A stretch of DNA of 64,000 nucleotides, taken from assembly GCF_014196805.1 (NCBI RefSeq), contig NZ_JACIEI010000011.1, positions 1 to 64,000 on the forward strand. The letters run 5' to 3'. Numbering within the stretch: the first letter of the stretch is position 1; every line of letters starts with the position of its first letter. The DNA comes from Sulfitobacter undariae (lineage in GTDB: Bacteria > Pseudomonadota > Alphaproteobacteria > Rhodobacterales > Rhodobacteraceae). Positions 51,221-59,949 of the stretch are shown piece after piece. The translations under genes and the position numbers were made by a program. Below the pieces are notes generated by a model, which made no database searches, was not told where the DNA came from, and saw only the letters and a program-made list of their open reading frames with translations.

Positions 51221-52162
51221 ATGACAAATGTGTTGGATCAACTGCGCACCATGACAACAGTTGTCGCCGATACTGGCGAAGTTGCTGCGGTGAAAACCTA
51301 TCAGCCGGTGGATTGCACCACCAACCCCTCCTTGGTTCTCAAGGCGCTGACTGATCCCGCCTCTGAGGCGTTGGTCGTGAAAGAGATCGAGGCAGGCAAA
51401 GCCGCTGGCCTGAACGCGGAACAAGTGACCGAAGTCTTGACTGTGGCCATGGGCGCAGAACTGGCCGCGCTGGTACCGGGACGTGTCTCTACCGAAGTAG
51501 ACGCCTGCCTGTCGTTTGACACAAAGGCATCCGTTGCCCGCGCCCGCGCCATCGTGGCGGAATACGACAAGCGCGGCGTCGGCAAAGACAAAATCCTGAT
51601 CAAACTCGCCTCCACTTGGGAAGGCATCCGCGCTGCGGAAATCCTGCAAAACGAGGGGATTGATTGTAACCTGACGCTGCTGTTTTCTATGGCCCAAGCA
51701 GTGGCTTGCGCAGATGCAAAATCATTCCTGATCTCGCCTTTTGTGGGCCGTATCACGGATTGGTACAAAAAGGCCGAAGGCCGTGACCACTATGCGCCAG
51801 ATGAAGATCCGGGTGTGAAATCTGTCCGTGCGATCTATGACTATTACAAATCCAACGGCATCAAGACCGTTGTCATGGGCGCGTCCTTCCGCAGCAGTGA
51901 CCAGATCAAGGCGCTGGCGGGTTGTGACAACCTGACAATCGCGCCAAGCCTGTTGGATGAAATGGGCAATGATCCTAGCGAATTGAAGCGTGTTCTGTCG
52001 CCTGAAAACGCCGGCGGCGTTGCGGCGATTTCGATGGATGAAGCCAAGTTCCGTTGGGAAATGAATGCCGATGCGATGGCGACTGAGAAACTGGCCGAAG
52101 GCATTCGCAACTTTGATGCTGATCACCAGAAACTGATCAAGGTGATCGCAGCACGCATGTAA
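51221..52162 (+). CDS. tal: Transaldolase
   Basis: A 313-residue class I transaldolase of the pentose phosphate pathway, exchanging dihydroxyacetone units between sugar phosphates. Seen are VDCTTNPSLVLKAL, the Schiff-base Lys in ILIKLASTWEGIRAAE, CNLTLLFSMAQAVACAD and ISPFVGRITDWY; length fits the TalB-type enzymes. AAGGA precedes the ATG. A strong terminator follows. There is no functional link to the urease relics upstream; 51024-51220 shows no gene I can recognise. Confidence 0.96.
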   Translation: MTNVLDQLRTMTTVVADTGEVAAVKTYQPVDCTTNPSLVLKALTDPASEALVVKEIEAGKAAGLNAEQVTEVLTVAMGAELAALVPGRVSTEVDACLSFDTKASVARARAIVAEYDKRGVGKDKILIKLASTWEGIRAAEILQNEGIDCNLTLLFSMAQAVACADAKSFLISPFVGRITDWYKKAEGRDHYAPDEDPGVKSVRAIYDYYKSNGIKTVVMGASFRSSDQIKALAGCDNLTIAPSLLDEMGNDPSELKRVLSPENAGGVAAISMDEAKFRWEMNADAMATEKLAEGIRNFDADHQKLIKVIAARM

Positions 52163-52190
52163 TGCGCTGATCAAGTGTACTAATCTGATA

Positions 52191-52224
52191 TGCCGTTCCG
52201 GAAACCTCCGGAACGGCATTTTTT
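52191..52224 (+). terminator. Rho-independent terminator of tal
   Basis: TGCCGTTCCGG (52191-52201) pairs perfectly with CCGGAACGGCA (52208-52218) across a 6-base loop and is followed by six T residues. It also faces the end of hmuR on the other strand. Confidence 0.92.
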
Positions 52225-52239
52225 ATGCTATTGCGACGC

Positions 52240-54276
52240 TTAGAACGTCGTCGCGATGCTGACCTTAAAGTTGCGGCCGGGGGCTGCGCGTGTGGACAGG
52301 CGTGGCGTGTATTCTTTGTCGAATGCATTTTCGATCCCGAACCGGATTTGCGAATTGCGCAACACACCTTGGGACGGCTTGTAGGTTGCCCGCAGGTTAT
52401 GCACGACAGAACCCGCCACAACTGCATCTGTGCCCTCATACCGTTTGCTGCCCTGCATTTCCCAGCTCAGGTCCAGCTCTTCGCCGAACTTTTTGCCCAA
52501 GGTCAGTTGCAACGTATCAGCAGGCGCTCCGCGCCAATCATCCAATGTGTTCTCAGAGCCGTATTCTTCAGCGCGCACGATGTTTGCGTTCAAATCCACA
52601 TAAAGCCCACTGTCCATTGCATAGGAGGCCTCCAGTTCCAGACCTTTGGTCTCAATCTTGTCGATCGAGGTTGAGCTTCTTGCAGAGTAGGATGTTACGT
52701 CCCAAAGGGCGGTTTGATAGAGGTTGGCCTTGACTGAGAAGCTATCACCTGATGAGAAAACATCGCTTGCGGCATAAGACGCGCCAAATTCAAAGGTGCG
52801 GGATTTCTCGGATTGGGACATGTAGATGTCATTGTTCAGGTCATCAATGATCGGCAGGTTTTCAGTATAGGCGGCACTCCCGAACACGGCGAAGCCGTTG
52901 TTAAAGGCATAGCGTAAAGACAGCCCACCCATCAGCGCGTCATTGCTGTAGTTGCCATCATAAGGCGCGGTTGACCCATCAATTTGCGAGTGCTCATAGC
53001 GCAGGGCAGGGGTGACAGTCCAAGAACCGATGTCCATTGTGTCTATTGCATACAGCGCCACGCGTTTGTCTGTGCCCCCATAAGCGGAATTAGCATTCAG
53101 GCGTTTTTTGTTGATCAGTTCAAAACCTGTGCGCAATTCATGGTTGATCAGGCCAGTATCAAACAGCGCGGTGTTTTTCGCTGTCAACTTGGTCGTTTCA
53201 TAGCGGTGATCGGCATTCACAGTGCCAAAGCCACCCGCAGGGAAACCATCCTGAAACCGGCATGGGTTGCTAGGATCGTCACAGGTTGAAGTACCTGCAA
53301 TATATTCCTGCGTGATTTCCTGATCAGCGTAAGACAGGGTGACGTTCAGATCAATAAGGTCATTGGCGGGGTTATAGGCATAAACCAGTGCAGCCGTGCG
53401 TGAATTCACGGTGCGGTCCACATTGCCAAACATCCCGCCGCTGGTCACAAACGTATCATAAGGCACATCGGATTCGTCTGTGTTGCTGACGGTATAGGAC
53501 AGCGCAATGGATTGGTCGCGGTTTTGTCCAAACGTATAGCGGCCTTTGACCAGATAGGAGGGCAGGGTGAACGCGCTGTTGCCGATCTCCGTGCCGTTGC
53601 CGCTTTGCTGTAAATCCTGATCACGCCATGTGTAGTTCAACATCGCCTCAAAATCGTCGGATACCTTCCAAGCAAGGTTGGTGGAGCTAGTGATGCCGCC
53701 ACCGTTGCTGGAGAATTCCAGCGTTTGTGTGCCAACAAAGCCGATTTCCCCATTGGTGAAGTCTGACGCGTCCTTTGTCTCAAGTTTGACCACACCACCG
53801 ATAATGCCTGAGCCGTATTCAAAGCTGCCTACAGTGCCGCGAATAACTTCGGCGGACTTATACAAAAAGGGATCGGTGAACAATTGCGTGCCAAGGCGGT
53901 AGATTTCTTCTGCGCCAACAGATGCCCCGTCAACAACCACAGCTACCTTTTGGTCTGTGCCGTAGGTAGAGTTTGCGCCATAGCCACGGATGTTGATCCC
54001 TGACCCTTGCGGGGTAGACCCGTTTACAAGGCTGACACCCGGTACGGTGTCAATCAGCTCGGCGATGGTGCCCGGTTGGCGGTCATCAATTTCGTCTTGG
54101 TCAATCAGCGTGACAGCCGTGGCAGTGTTGGTTTGCACCTCACGTTTGCTTTCGCCCAAGGTGATCTGCCCCAGATCAACGCCCGCCTCTTGGGCGGATG
54201 CGGCGGCAGTCAGCCCCAGTATTACAGTGCAGGCAGTAGTCATGCGCAATGCTGCGCGCCGTGATGGATAAGACAT
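52240..54276 (-). CDS. hmuR: TonB-dependent heme/hemoglobin receptor
   Basis: A 678-residue outer-membrane receptor. After a signal peptide (ending ASAQ) come the TonB box region GQITLGESKRE, the plug (VTLIDQDEIDDRQPGTIAEL, GVSLVNGSTPQGSGINIRGYG, EVIRGTVGSFEYGSGIIGGV) and a 22-strand barrel ending in FKVSIATTF with the terminal Phe. It is divergent from hmuSTUV, so heme or hemoprotein is the likely cargo. The start at 54276 has AAGGGA nearby. Confidence 0.92.
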   Translation of the reverse strand: MSYPSRRAALRMTTACTVILGLTAAASAQEAGVDLGQITLGESKREVQTNTATAVTLIDQDEIDDRQPGTIAELIDTVPGVSLVNGSTPQGSGINIRGYGANSTYGTDQKVAVVVDGASVGAEEIYRLGTQLFTDPFLYKSAEVIRGTVGSFEYGSGIIGGVVKLETKDASDFTNGEIGFVGTQTLEFSSNGGGITSSTNLAWKVSDDFEAMLNYTWRDQDLQQSGNGTEIGNSAFTLPSYLVKGRYTFGQNRDQSIALSYTVSNTDESDVPYDTFVTSGGMFGNVDRTVNSRTAALVYAYNPANDLIDLNVTLSYADQEITQEYIAGTSTCDDPSNPCRFQDGFPAGGFGTVNADHRYETTKLTAKNTALFDTGLINHELRTGFELINKKRLNANSAYGGTDKRVALYAIDTMDIGSWTVTPALRYEHSQIDGSTAPYDGNYSNDALMGGLSLRYAFNNGFAVFGSAAYTENLPIIDDLNNDIYMSQSEKSRTFEFGASYAASDVFSSGDSFSVKANLYQTALWDVTSYSARSSTSIDKIETKGLELEASYAMDSGLYVDLNANIVRAEEYGSENTLDDWRGAPADTLQLTLGKKFGEELDLSWEMQGSKRYEGTDAVVAGSVVHNLRATYKPSQGVLRNSQIRFGIENAFDKEYTPRLSTRAAPGRNFKVSIATTF

Positions 54277-54347
54277 TTGATTCCCTTGTAAGCAGGTCTA
54301 TCGACGGTGCTTGCTCGGGGCTGGCGTGTCGTTGAATTGGAAAAATT

Positions 54348-54366
54348 GTGATGATGTTTCGATCAC
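54348..54366. promoter_or_regulatory. Candidate operator in the hmuR-hmuS divergent region
   Basis: GTGAT-N9-ATCAC (54348-54352, 54362-54366) is a perfect interrupted palindrome midway between the divergent starts, and GATGCGCATC (54410-54419) is a second, shorter one. Either could be bound by an iron regulator (RirA, Fur or Irr type), but neither matches the Irr box consensus exactly. Confidence 0.35.
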
Positions 54367-54495
54367 CCTATTGCAGGTCATAGTAAAGCCGACTAAATCT
54401 GTCAAGAATGATGCGCATCGCCGTATCCGAGCCAGCCGTTCCGCGTGCCAGCCAGTGTTTTGCCTGATCGAAGCCAACTGGACCGAGGAATTACA

Positions 54496-55542
54496 ATGAC
54501 CCACCTGACCCCAATCGAGATTCGCGATCTGCGCGACAAAAGCCCGAATCTGCGTGCGCGTGACTTTACCGAGCAGAACGGGTTGAGCGAAGCAGCCTTG
54601 CTTGCGGCTTATACAGGGCAGGGCGTGACACGCATTGACGCACATCCAGACCAGATCATGGCGGCTGCGCAAGAGTTGGGTGAGGTGATGGCGCTGACAC
54701 GCGTGGCGTCCTGTGTACACGAAAAGGTCGGCGTTTATGAAAACTATCATTCAGGCCAGCACGCATCCATGGTGTTAGCCGAAGACATTGATCTGCGCAT
54801 TTTTGCCTCCCACTGGCAGCACGCCTTTGCGGTTGAAACGCCAACGGATGAGGGCGTGCGGCGGTCCTTGCAAGTGTTTGATGCGGCAGGGGATGCGGTG
54901 CACAAAATATTCCTGCGCGAGGCATCATTGGTTGATGCCTGGGCGGGGATCAAGGAAAAGTTGACGCTGGAAAGCCAAAGTCAGGTGATAGAGGTCAGCC
55001 CGCGCCAGCCTGCCGAGGCGGCCAAATCCGATCCACTCAAGCTGGATATCTTGCGCAAGGAATGGGCGCGGCTGACGGATACACATCAGTTTTTGCGCCT
55101 GTGTTCCAAGCTCAAGATGAACCGTTTGGGCGCTTACCGCATTGCAGGTGCGCCTTTTGTGCGGGCGCTGGCACCACAGGCCGTGGATCAGATGCTTCAT
55201 CTTGTACAAGAACGCGGCACCGAGATCATGTTTTTTGTCGGCAACAGGGGGTGCATCCAGATTCACAATGGCCCGATCAAAACACTACGCGCTATGGGGC
55301 CGTGGCAAAACGTGCTGGACCCGAAATTCAATCTACATTTGCGGCTGGATCACATTGCCGAAGTCTGGGCCGTTGAAAAACCCACCCAGCGCGGCATGGC
55401 TGTCTCGGTGGAGGCTTTTGATAAAAACGGCGGGCTGATTTTCCAGACCTTCGGATTGGGTAAAGAGGGCCGCGATAATCGGCCCGCGTGGAAAGAGATT
55501 GTAGATGCGCTTGAGGGTCTGGAAGAGCAGGTGCCAGCATGA
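54496..55542 (+). CDS. hmuS: Heme-degrading/heme-trafficking protein HmuS
   Basis: A 348-residue HemS/HmuS-family protein with two tandem homologous halves. Markers are ALTRVASCVHEKVGVYEN in the first half and, in the second, FFVGNRGCIQIHNGPIK and LHLRLDHIAEVWAV, whose His-rich strand holds the heme-binding region. It receives heme from the importer and may open the porphyrin ring. The start at 54496 follows GAGGA. The next gene overlaps as ATGA. Confidence 0.93.
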   Translation: MTHLTPIEIRDLRDKSPNLRARDFTEQNGLSEAALLAAYTGQGVTRIDAHPDQIMAAAQELGEVMALTRVASCVHEKVGVYENYHSGQHASMVLAEDIDLRIFASHWQHAFAVETPTDEGVRRSLQVFDAAGDAVHKIFLREASLVDAWAGIKEKLTLESQSQVIEVSPRQPAEAAKSDPLKLDILRKEWARLTDTHQFLRLCSKLKMNRLGAYRIAGAPFVRALAPQAVDQMLHLVQERGTEIMFFVGNRGCIQIHNGPIKTLRAMGPWQNVLDPKFNLHLRLDHIAEVWAVEKPTQRGMAVSVEAFDKNGGLIFQTFGLGKEGRDNRPAWKEIVDALEGLEEQVPA

Positions 55543-56423
55543 TGCGCAGTAGTCTTTCAGCGGCAACGCAATTGCGCTTGGCCCTTTCGGCAGCATGTGT
55601 CGGGATCGCGGCGCTTTGTGCTGGGCCCGTTTCGGCGCAATCCTCTGATGCGACACGTATTTTGTCCATCGGTGGCTCGGTGACAGAAATCGTCTATGCG
55701 TTGAACCAGCAACACCGCTTGATTGCGCGTGATACGACGTCGGTGTTCCCCGAGGCCGCAATCAAATTACCGGATGTGGGCTATATCCGTGCGCTTTCCG
55801 CTGAAGGCGTGCTCTCTGTCGCGCCAGAGCTGATCTTGTCGGAAGAGGGCGCAGGCCCGCCCGAGACAGTTGCCGCGTTGCAGGCAGCGTCGATCCCCTT
55901 TGTCACCATTCCCGAAGCCTATACGGCCCAAGGAGTCGTGGCCAAAGTGCTGGCCGTGGGCGAGGCCTTGGGGCAACAGCAGGCTGCACAGGCGCTGGGC
56001 GATCAGATCAACCAGCAGTTTGCGCAGGCGGCTGACAAGTTGAACGGCGTGACCGAGCGCAAGAAGGTGCTGTTTGTGCTCTCTACCCAAGGCGGGCGGG
56101 TGCTGGCTTCTGGTACGCACACGGCAGCGGACGGGATCATCACCATGGCGGGGGGCATCAATGCGATCACGGCGTTTGAGGGCTATAAACCCCTGACAGA
56201 TGAAGCGATTTTGGCTGCGGCCCCTGATGTGATCCTGATGATGGACCGTACAGGCGATCACGCAATTGATGATGAGGCCATTCGCGCAATGCCTGCGTTT
56301 ATGCCCACAGCAGCCGCACAAACAGGCGCGATTATACGTATGGATGGCGCGTATCTACTGGGGTTTGGCCCGCGTACGGCACAAGCGGCACTTGACCTGC
56401 ACGCAGCCCTATACGGCGGGTGA
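55539..56423 (+). CDS. hmuT: Heme ABC transporter substrate-binding protein
   Basis: A 294-residue periplasmic protein: Sec signal peptide ending PVSAQS, then class III binding-protein features RILSIGGSVTEIVYALNQ, DTTSVFPEAAIKLPDVGYIR and AAPDVILMMDRTGDH. It hands heme to HmuUV. Its start overlaps the hmuS stop and hmuU begins 4 bases after its stop. Confidence 0.94.
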   Translation: MMRSSLSAATQLRLALSAACVGIAALCAGPVSAQSSDATRILSIGGSVTEIVYALNQQHRLIARDTTSVFPEAAIKLPDVGYIRALSAEGVLSVAPELILSEEGAGPPETVAALQAASIPFVTIPEAYTAQGVVAKVLAVGEALGQQQAAQALGDQINQQFAQAADKLNGVTERKKVLFVLSTQGGRVLASGTHTAADGIITMAGGINAITAFEGYKPLTDEAILAAAPDVILMMDRTGDHAIDDEAIRAMPAFMPTAAAQTGAIIRMDGAYLLGFGPRTAQAALDLHAALYGG

Positions 56424-56427
56424 TCTG

Positions 56428-57492
56428 ATGACGGCTCTGAGCGAGGCTCCCCGCGTGATGGACCGGATGCAACTGGCCCGTATGGCGCATCTGTGGCTGG
56501 CGGTATTGCTGGTTCTTGTGTCGGTGGCCAGTTTGGCCATTGGTGCTTCTGGTACGTCGCTTTGGGCTGCTTTGATGAAAGTGGCGCAGGGGCAGACGTT
56601 GACTCAGACCGAAGAGGTTGTGTTATGGGATATCCGTGCGCCGCGTCTGGTGTTGGGTATCTTGGTCGGCGCGTCGCTTGCGGTATCAGGGGCGGTCATG
56701 CAGGGGTTGTTTCGCAATCCGCTTGCCGATCCGGGCCTTGTCGGGGTGAGCGCGGGCGCGGGATTGGGCGCAATCAGTGCGATTGTTCTGGGCGGTCTGC
56801 TGCCTGCATCTGTGGCGGCAATCACGGGGCCTTATCTGGTGCCTGTTGCTGCGTTTTTGGGCGGATGGTGCTCAACAATGTTGCTCTACCGTGTGGCGAC
56901 ACGGGGCGGGCGCACGTCCGTGGCGACGATGCTGCTGGCGGGGATCGCATTGGGCGCGCTGTCTGGTGCGGCATCGGGTCTGTTGGTTTATGCTGCGGAT
57001 GATCGTCAATTGCGAGACCTGACCTTTTGGGGCCTCGGATCATTGGCGGGGGCCAGTTGGGCCAAGGTGATGATCGCGGGGCCTTTGATTTTACTGGCGG
57101 TTGGCGTTGCCACCACTTTGGGGCGCGGTTTGAACGGGCTGGCGATGGGGGAGGCCACAGCCCATCACATCGGTATTCCAGTACAACGGATGAAAAACAT
57201 CGCCATTTTGACTGTCGCCGCCGCGACGGGGGCGGCGGTGGCTGTATCTGGGGGCATCGGGTTTATCGGGATCGTTGTGCCGCATCTGCTACGCCTGTGG
57301 ACGGGGCCGGATCACCGCACCTTACTAATCAATTCGGCGCTGTTGGGCGCTATTTTACTGCTGGTGGCAGATATGATCAGCCGCGTGGTGATCGCGCCTG
57401 CCGAACTGCCCATCGGGATTGTAACTGCCGTGTTGGGTGCGCCTGTGTTCTTGTGGATACTGCTGCGTAAACGCGGCATGGTGGATATGTGA
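56428..57492 (+). CDS. hmuU: Heme ABC transporter permease
   Basis: A 354-residue FecCD-family permease with about ten membrane segments; WDIRAPRLVLGILVGASLAVSG, GLFRNPLADPGLVGVSAGAG, GGIGFIGIVVPHLLRLWTG and PAELPIGIVTAVLGAPVFL are family signatures. ATG 56428 is taken as start; the open frame reaches further into hmuT in a different reading and is not used. Confidence 0.95.
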   Translation: MTALSEAPRVMDRMQLARMAHLWLAVLLVLVSVASLAIGASGTSLWAALMKVAQGQTLTQTEEVVLWDIRAPRLVLGILVGASLAVSGAVMQGLFRNPLADPGLVGVSAGAGLGAISAIVLGGLLPASVAAITGPYLVPVAAFLGGWCSTMLLYRVATRGGRTSVATMLLAGIALGALSGAASGLLVYAADDRQLRDLTFWGLGSLAGASWAKVMIAGPLILLAVGVATTLGRGLNGLAMGEATAHHIGIPVQRMKNIAILTVAAATGAAVAVSGGIGFIGIVVPHLLRLWTGPDHRTLLINSALLGAILLLVADMISRVVIAPAELPIGIVTAVLGAPVFLWILLRKRGMVDM

Positions 57493-57493
57493 T

Positions 57494-58273
57494 ATGATCA
57501 AAGCTGTTGATATTTCTGTGACGCTGGGCAAACGCCTGATTTTGGATCATGTGGCGTTTGAAGCGCAGGCGGGACAAGTGACCGCTATTGTCGGGCCGAA
57601 CGGATCGGGTAAAACGACGCTGCTGCGGGCTGTTACAGGAGATGTTGCGCATAAGGGCGTGGTGTCACTGGAAGGGGCAAACATCGCCAAAATGCCCGCG
57701 TGGGAACTGGCGTCACGTCGCGCAGTCCTGCCACAAGCCAGCACATTGGCCTTTCCCTTTACTGTGATCGAAGTGGTGCGCATGGGGCAGCAAAACGGCA
57801 GCTCGGGTGGGTTTGAACCAATAGCGATGGCCGCGTTGGCCCGCGTGGGTCTACAGGATTATGCCAACCGCTTCCTTCAGGACCTGTCGGGTGGCGAACA
57901 ACAGCGCGTGCAATTGGCGCGGGTGCTGGCGCAGGTGTGGTTCCCTGTGGTGGATGGCATGCCGCGCTGGCTGTTCTTGGATGAGCCTGTCTCGGCGTTG
58001 GACATCGGGCACCAATTGCAAGTGATGCAAATCATGCGCGACTTTGCGCAGGCGGGGGGCGGCGTGATCACGGTGATGCATGATCTCAACCTGACAGCCA
58101 TGTATGCGGACCGCGTTATGATGATGTCTGGTGGGCGTTTGATTGCCAATGATGCACCTGCGCAGGTGCTGACGGATGACATCCTGTCGCGGGCTTATAA
58201 TTGCGATTTACAGACCAATGTACTGCCTGCGGCAGGCGTGCCGTTCATTCTGCCGCATATGGCGCAGGTTTAG
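57494..58273 (+). CDS. hmuV: Heme ABC transporter ATP-binding protein
   Basis: A 259-residue ATPase. Walker A IVGPNGSGKTTLLRA, signature DLSGGEQQRVQLARVLAQ, Walker B WLFLDEPVSALD and H-loop VMHDLNLTA are intact, with the insertion VWFPVVDGMPRW before Walker B that is characteristic of HmuV. Last gene of the heme operon, one base after hmuU. Confidence 0.95.
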   Translation: MIKAVDISVTLGKRLILDHVAFEAQAGQVTAIVGPNGSGKTTLLRAVTGDVAHKGVVSLEGANIAKMPAWELASRRAVLPQASTLAFPFTVIEVVRMGQQNGSSGGFEPIAMAALARVGLQDYANRFLQDLSGGEQQRVQLARVLAQVWFPVVDGMPRWLFLDEPVSALDIGHQLQVMQIMRDFAQAGGGVITVMHDLNLTAMYADRVMMMSGGRLIANDAPAQVLTDDILSRAYNCDLQTNVLPAAGVPFILPHMAQV

Positions 58274-58354
58274 CGCCGGCGCGGTGCGAATTTTACTCGC
58301 TTTAAAGGGGGAAGGTTTGATAAGGGGACGTGAAACACCCTGAGTAGGTTCCCC

Positions 58355-58600
58355 ATGTCCAAGATTCCCAGCCCCTGCATCGACGTATGCAAATTTAGAC
58401 GCGAAGGTCACTGTATCGGGTGCTCAATGACCAAAGCACAAAAATCTCTGTTCAAATCCATCAAGAAGGACGCGCAGCGCAAGGGGTTTGTTGAGATGTT
58501 GACTGCGCAGCAAGAGCGGATGGGGAAGTACAGCCATTGGGAAATCAAATACCGCAAAATGCTGCTGAAAAAGAAAATCGCGGCCGAGACTGTTCTCTGA
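58355..58600 (+). CDS. DUF1289 domain protein
   Basis: An 81-residue basic protein with the DUF1289 cysteine motif (SPCIDVCKFRREGHCIGCSM), which may bind zinc or an iron-sulfur centre. The rest is Lys/Arg rich, with the helix SLFKSIKKDAQRKGFVEML. It follows hmuV by 81 bases. Function unknown; DUF1289 genes occur widely in proteobacteria as small cytoplasmic proteins. Confidence 0.85.
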   Translation: MSKIPSPCIDVCKFRREGHCIGCSMTKAQKSLFKSIKKDAQRKGFVEMLTAQQERMGKYSHWEIKYRKMLLKKKIAAETVL

Positions 58601-58641
58601 CCGCGATGTTCCGTATTCTTAGCGTGCTATCTGAGCAGGGT

Positions 58642-59115
58642 TTAACCCGCGAGGTGTGAACGCAGGAACCAAGCAAATTTCTCATGCACAGTGCCGCGTG
58701 CAATGCACAGATCTTCGGTCAGCGTATCGCCGTGTTCGGCTGCCAATTCACCACAACCAGCCAGCGTGGCTGCCAGTGTTTCTTGGGCCTCTTTCATCAT
58801 GCGGATCATTTCAACGTCGCTGGCAGTGCCTTCATATTCGGCAACCTTAGAGCGTTTGAGCATACCGGACAAAGTGCCTTCGGCGTGAACGTCTAACATG
58901 CGAACACGTTCGGCCAAATCGTCTTGGGCGATAAAGTGATCTTCGTAGATTTTCTGGAACAGGTCGTGCAGGGGGCCGAAGGCCATGCCCTTAACATTCC
59001 AGTGGAAATTTTGCGCAAGCATTGTTGTGACGGCTGTTTCCGCAACGGATTGGTTCAGCGCATCGGCAATTGCGGTTTTTGCGTCGGTGGTCAACGCGGA
59101 AGCTGTTTGTGTCAT
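58642..59115 (-). CDS. dps: Dps-family ferritin-like protein
   Basis: A 157-residue DNA-protection/iron-storage protein. The ferroxidase ligands at the subunit interface are present as NFHWNVKGMAFGPLHDLF and EDHFIAQDDLAERVRMLD. It oxidises Fe2+ with H2O2 and stores ferric mineral in a 12-mer. An Irr-type palindrome lies 100 bases upstream of its start, which would tie expression to heme and iron status. Opposite strand to the heme uptake operon. Confidence 0.93.
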   Translation of the reverse strand: MTQTASALTTDAKTAIADALNQSVAETAVTTMLAQNFHWNVKGMAFGPLHDLFQKIYEDHFIAQDDLAERVRMLDVHAEGTLSGMLKRSKVAEYEGTASDVEMIRMMKEAQETLAATLAGCGELAAEHGDTLTEDLCIARGTVHEKFAWFLRSHLAG

Positions 59116-59214
59116 CGATACACCTCAGAATCTAAATTGGGATTTAGCTGGCTGGCGTGATGCTGGCTCGCTGTGTTTCTAAACATAGCGACGAATTTTG
59201 ATTTGCCAAGGCCT

Positions 59215-59231
59215 TTTAGAATAATTCTAAA
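59215..59231. promoter_or_regulatory. Irr box (ICE motif) upstream of dps
   Basis: TTTAGAA-TAA-TTCTAAA, a perfect 7+3+7 palindrome identical to the published ICE consensus form of the iron-response regulator Irr in alphaproteobacteria. It is 100 bases upstream of the dps start codon. A half site (TTCTAAA, 59177-59183) and CTAAAT-N4-ATTTAG (59132-59147) lie between. The box overlaps the stop codon of the upstream gene (59227-59229). Confidence 0.75.
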
Positions 59232-59682
59232 CTTGAGGAAATTGCTCGGATATCCGCCCGAGCAAATAGCCGATGTATCTGCGGTCTGGTGCTGCGATGC
59301 GTGACCTCAGCAAAAATGCCAGACTGCTGGTGTCATTGTCCTCGATCGAGGCAAGGCAGCGCATGACCCATGCCTCGTCAAAAGACAATTCACTGGCGCC
59401 CGGTTGAAACCACTTGATCGGCTTGTTCACAGCATCTGGAAGACACTTTACCAAAGTCGCAACAAAGGTGCGTTTGGCGTCTTCACCCTCAAGTGTAAGT
59501 AGCGCGCAGGCCTCAAATAAATCGGTACGCGCCGCAACACGGCAGCCCATCGCCGACAGGCGTAAATGGTTCAGAAGGTCCCGTGACCTGTCACTGATCC
59601 TCTGGGGATTTAACCCGGCAGGCAGGTGGGCCTGTGATGTATAAGGCACTTCAATGTGACGCAGCATATCAAGATATTCCAT
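59227..59682 (-). CDS. Conserved hypothetical protein
   Basis: A 151-residue soluble protein (start at MEYLDMLRHIEVPYTSQ, 59682). The composition is that of a real globular protein: SDRSRDLLNHLRLSAMGCRV, TLEGEDAKRTFVATLVKCLP, WFQPGASELSFDEAWVMRCL. No catalytic motif or signal peptide is visible. The frame extends to 59802, but the extra part runs through poly-A/T tracts and is unlikely to be translated. It precedes dps on the same strand, with an Irr box at their junction, so a link to iron metabolism is possible. Confidence 0.7.
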   Translation of the reverse strand: MEYLDMLRHIEVPYTSQAHLPAGLNPQRISDRSRDLLNHLRLSAMGCRVAARTDLFEACALLTLEGEDAKRTFVATLVKCLPDAVNKPIKWFQPGASELSFDEAWVMRCLASIEDNDTSSLAFLLRSRIAAPDRRYIGYLLGRISEQFPQV

Positions 59683-59949
59683 GCACCGAGGTAGGGTGTT
59701 TCGTTTAATTCTGACTTTATATGTAAGGTATTCGTGCGCGTAAAAAAAGGGGGAAGTTTTGACTGCTTTTTTTTGGGGGGGAAATTGCGGCGGACCGGGC
59801 ATTTCACAGCAGGGGAGGTCGCCAATTTATCGGGCGTTTAGGCCGGATTGGCCTGGGCAGTGCAGATTGGTCGATATTTGTACAAAAAATCCCTCATGGG
59901 ATGAACGAGCTTGATTCCCTCTTAATCTAAACTCTGTTAAATCATCCAC

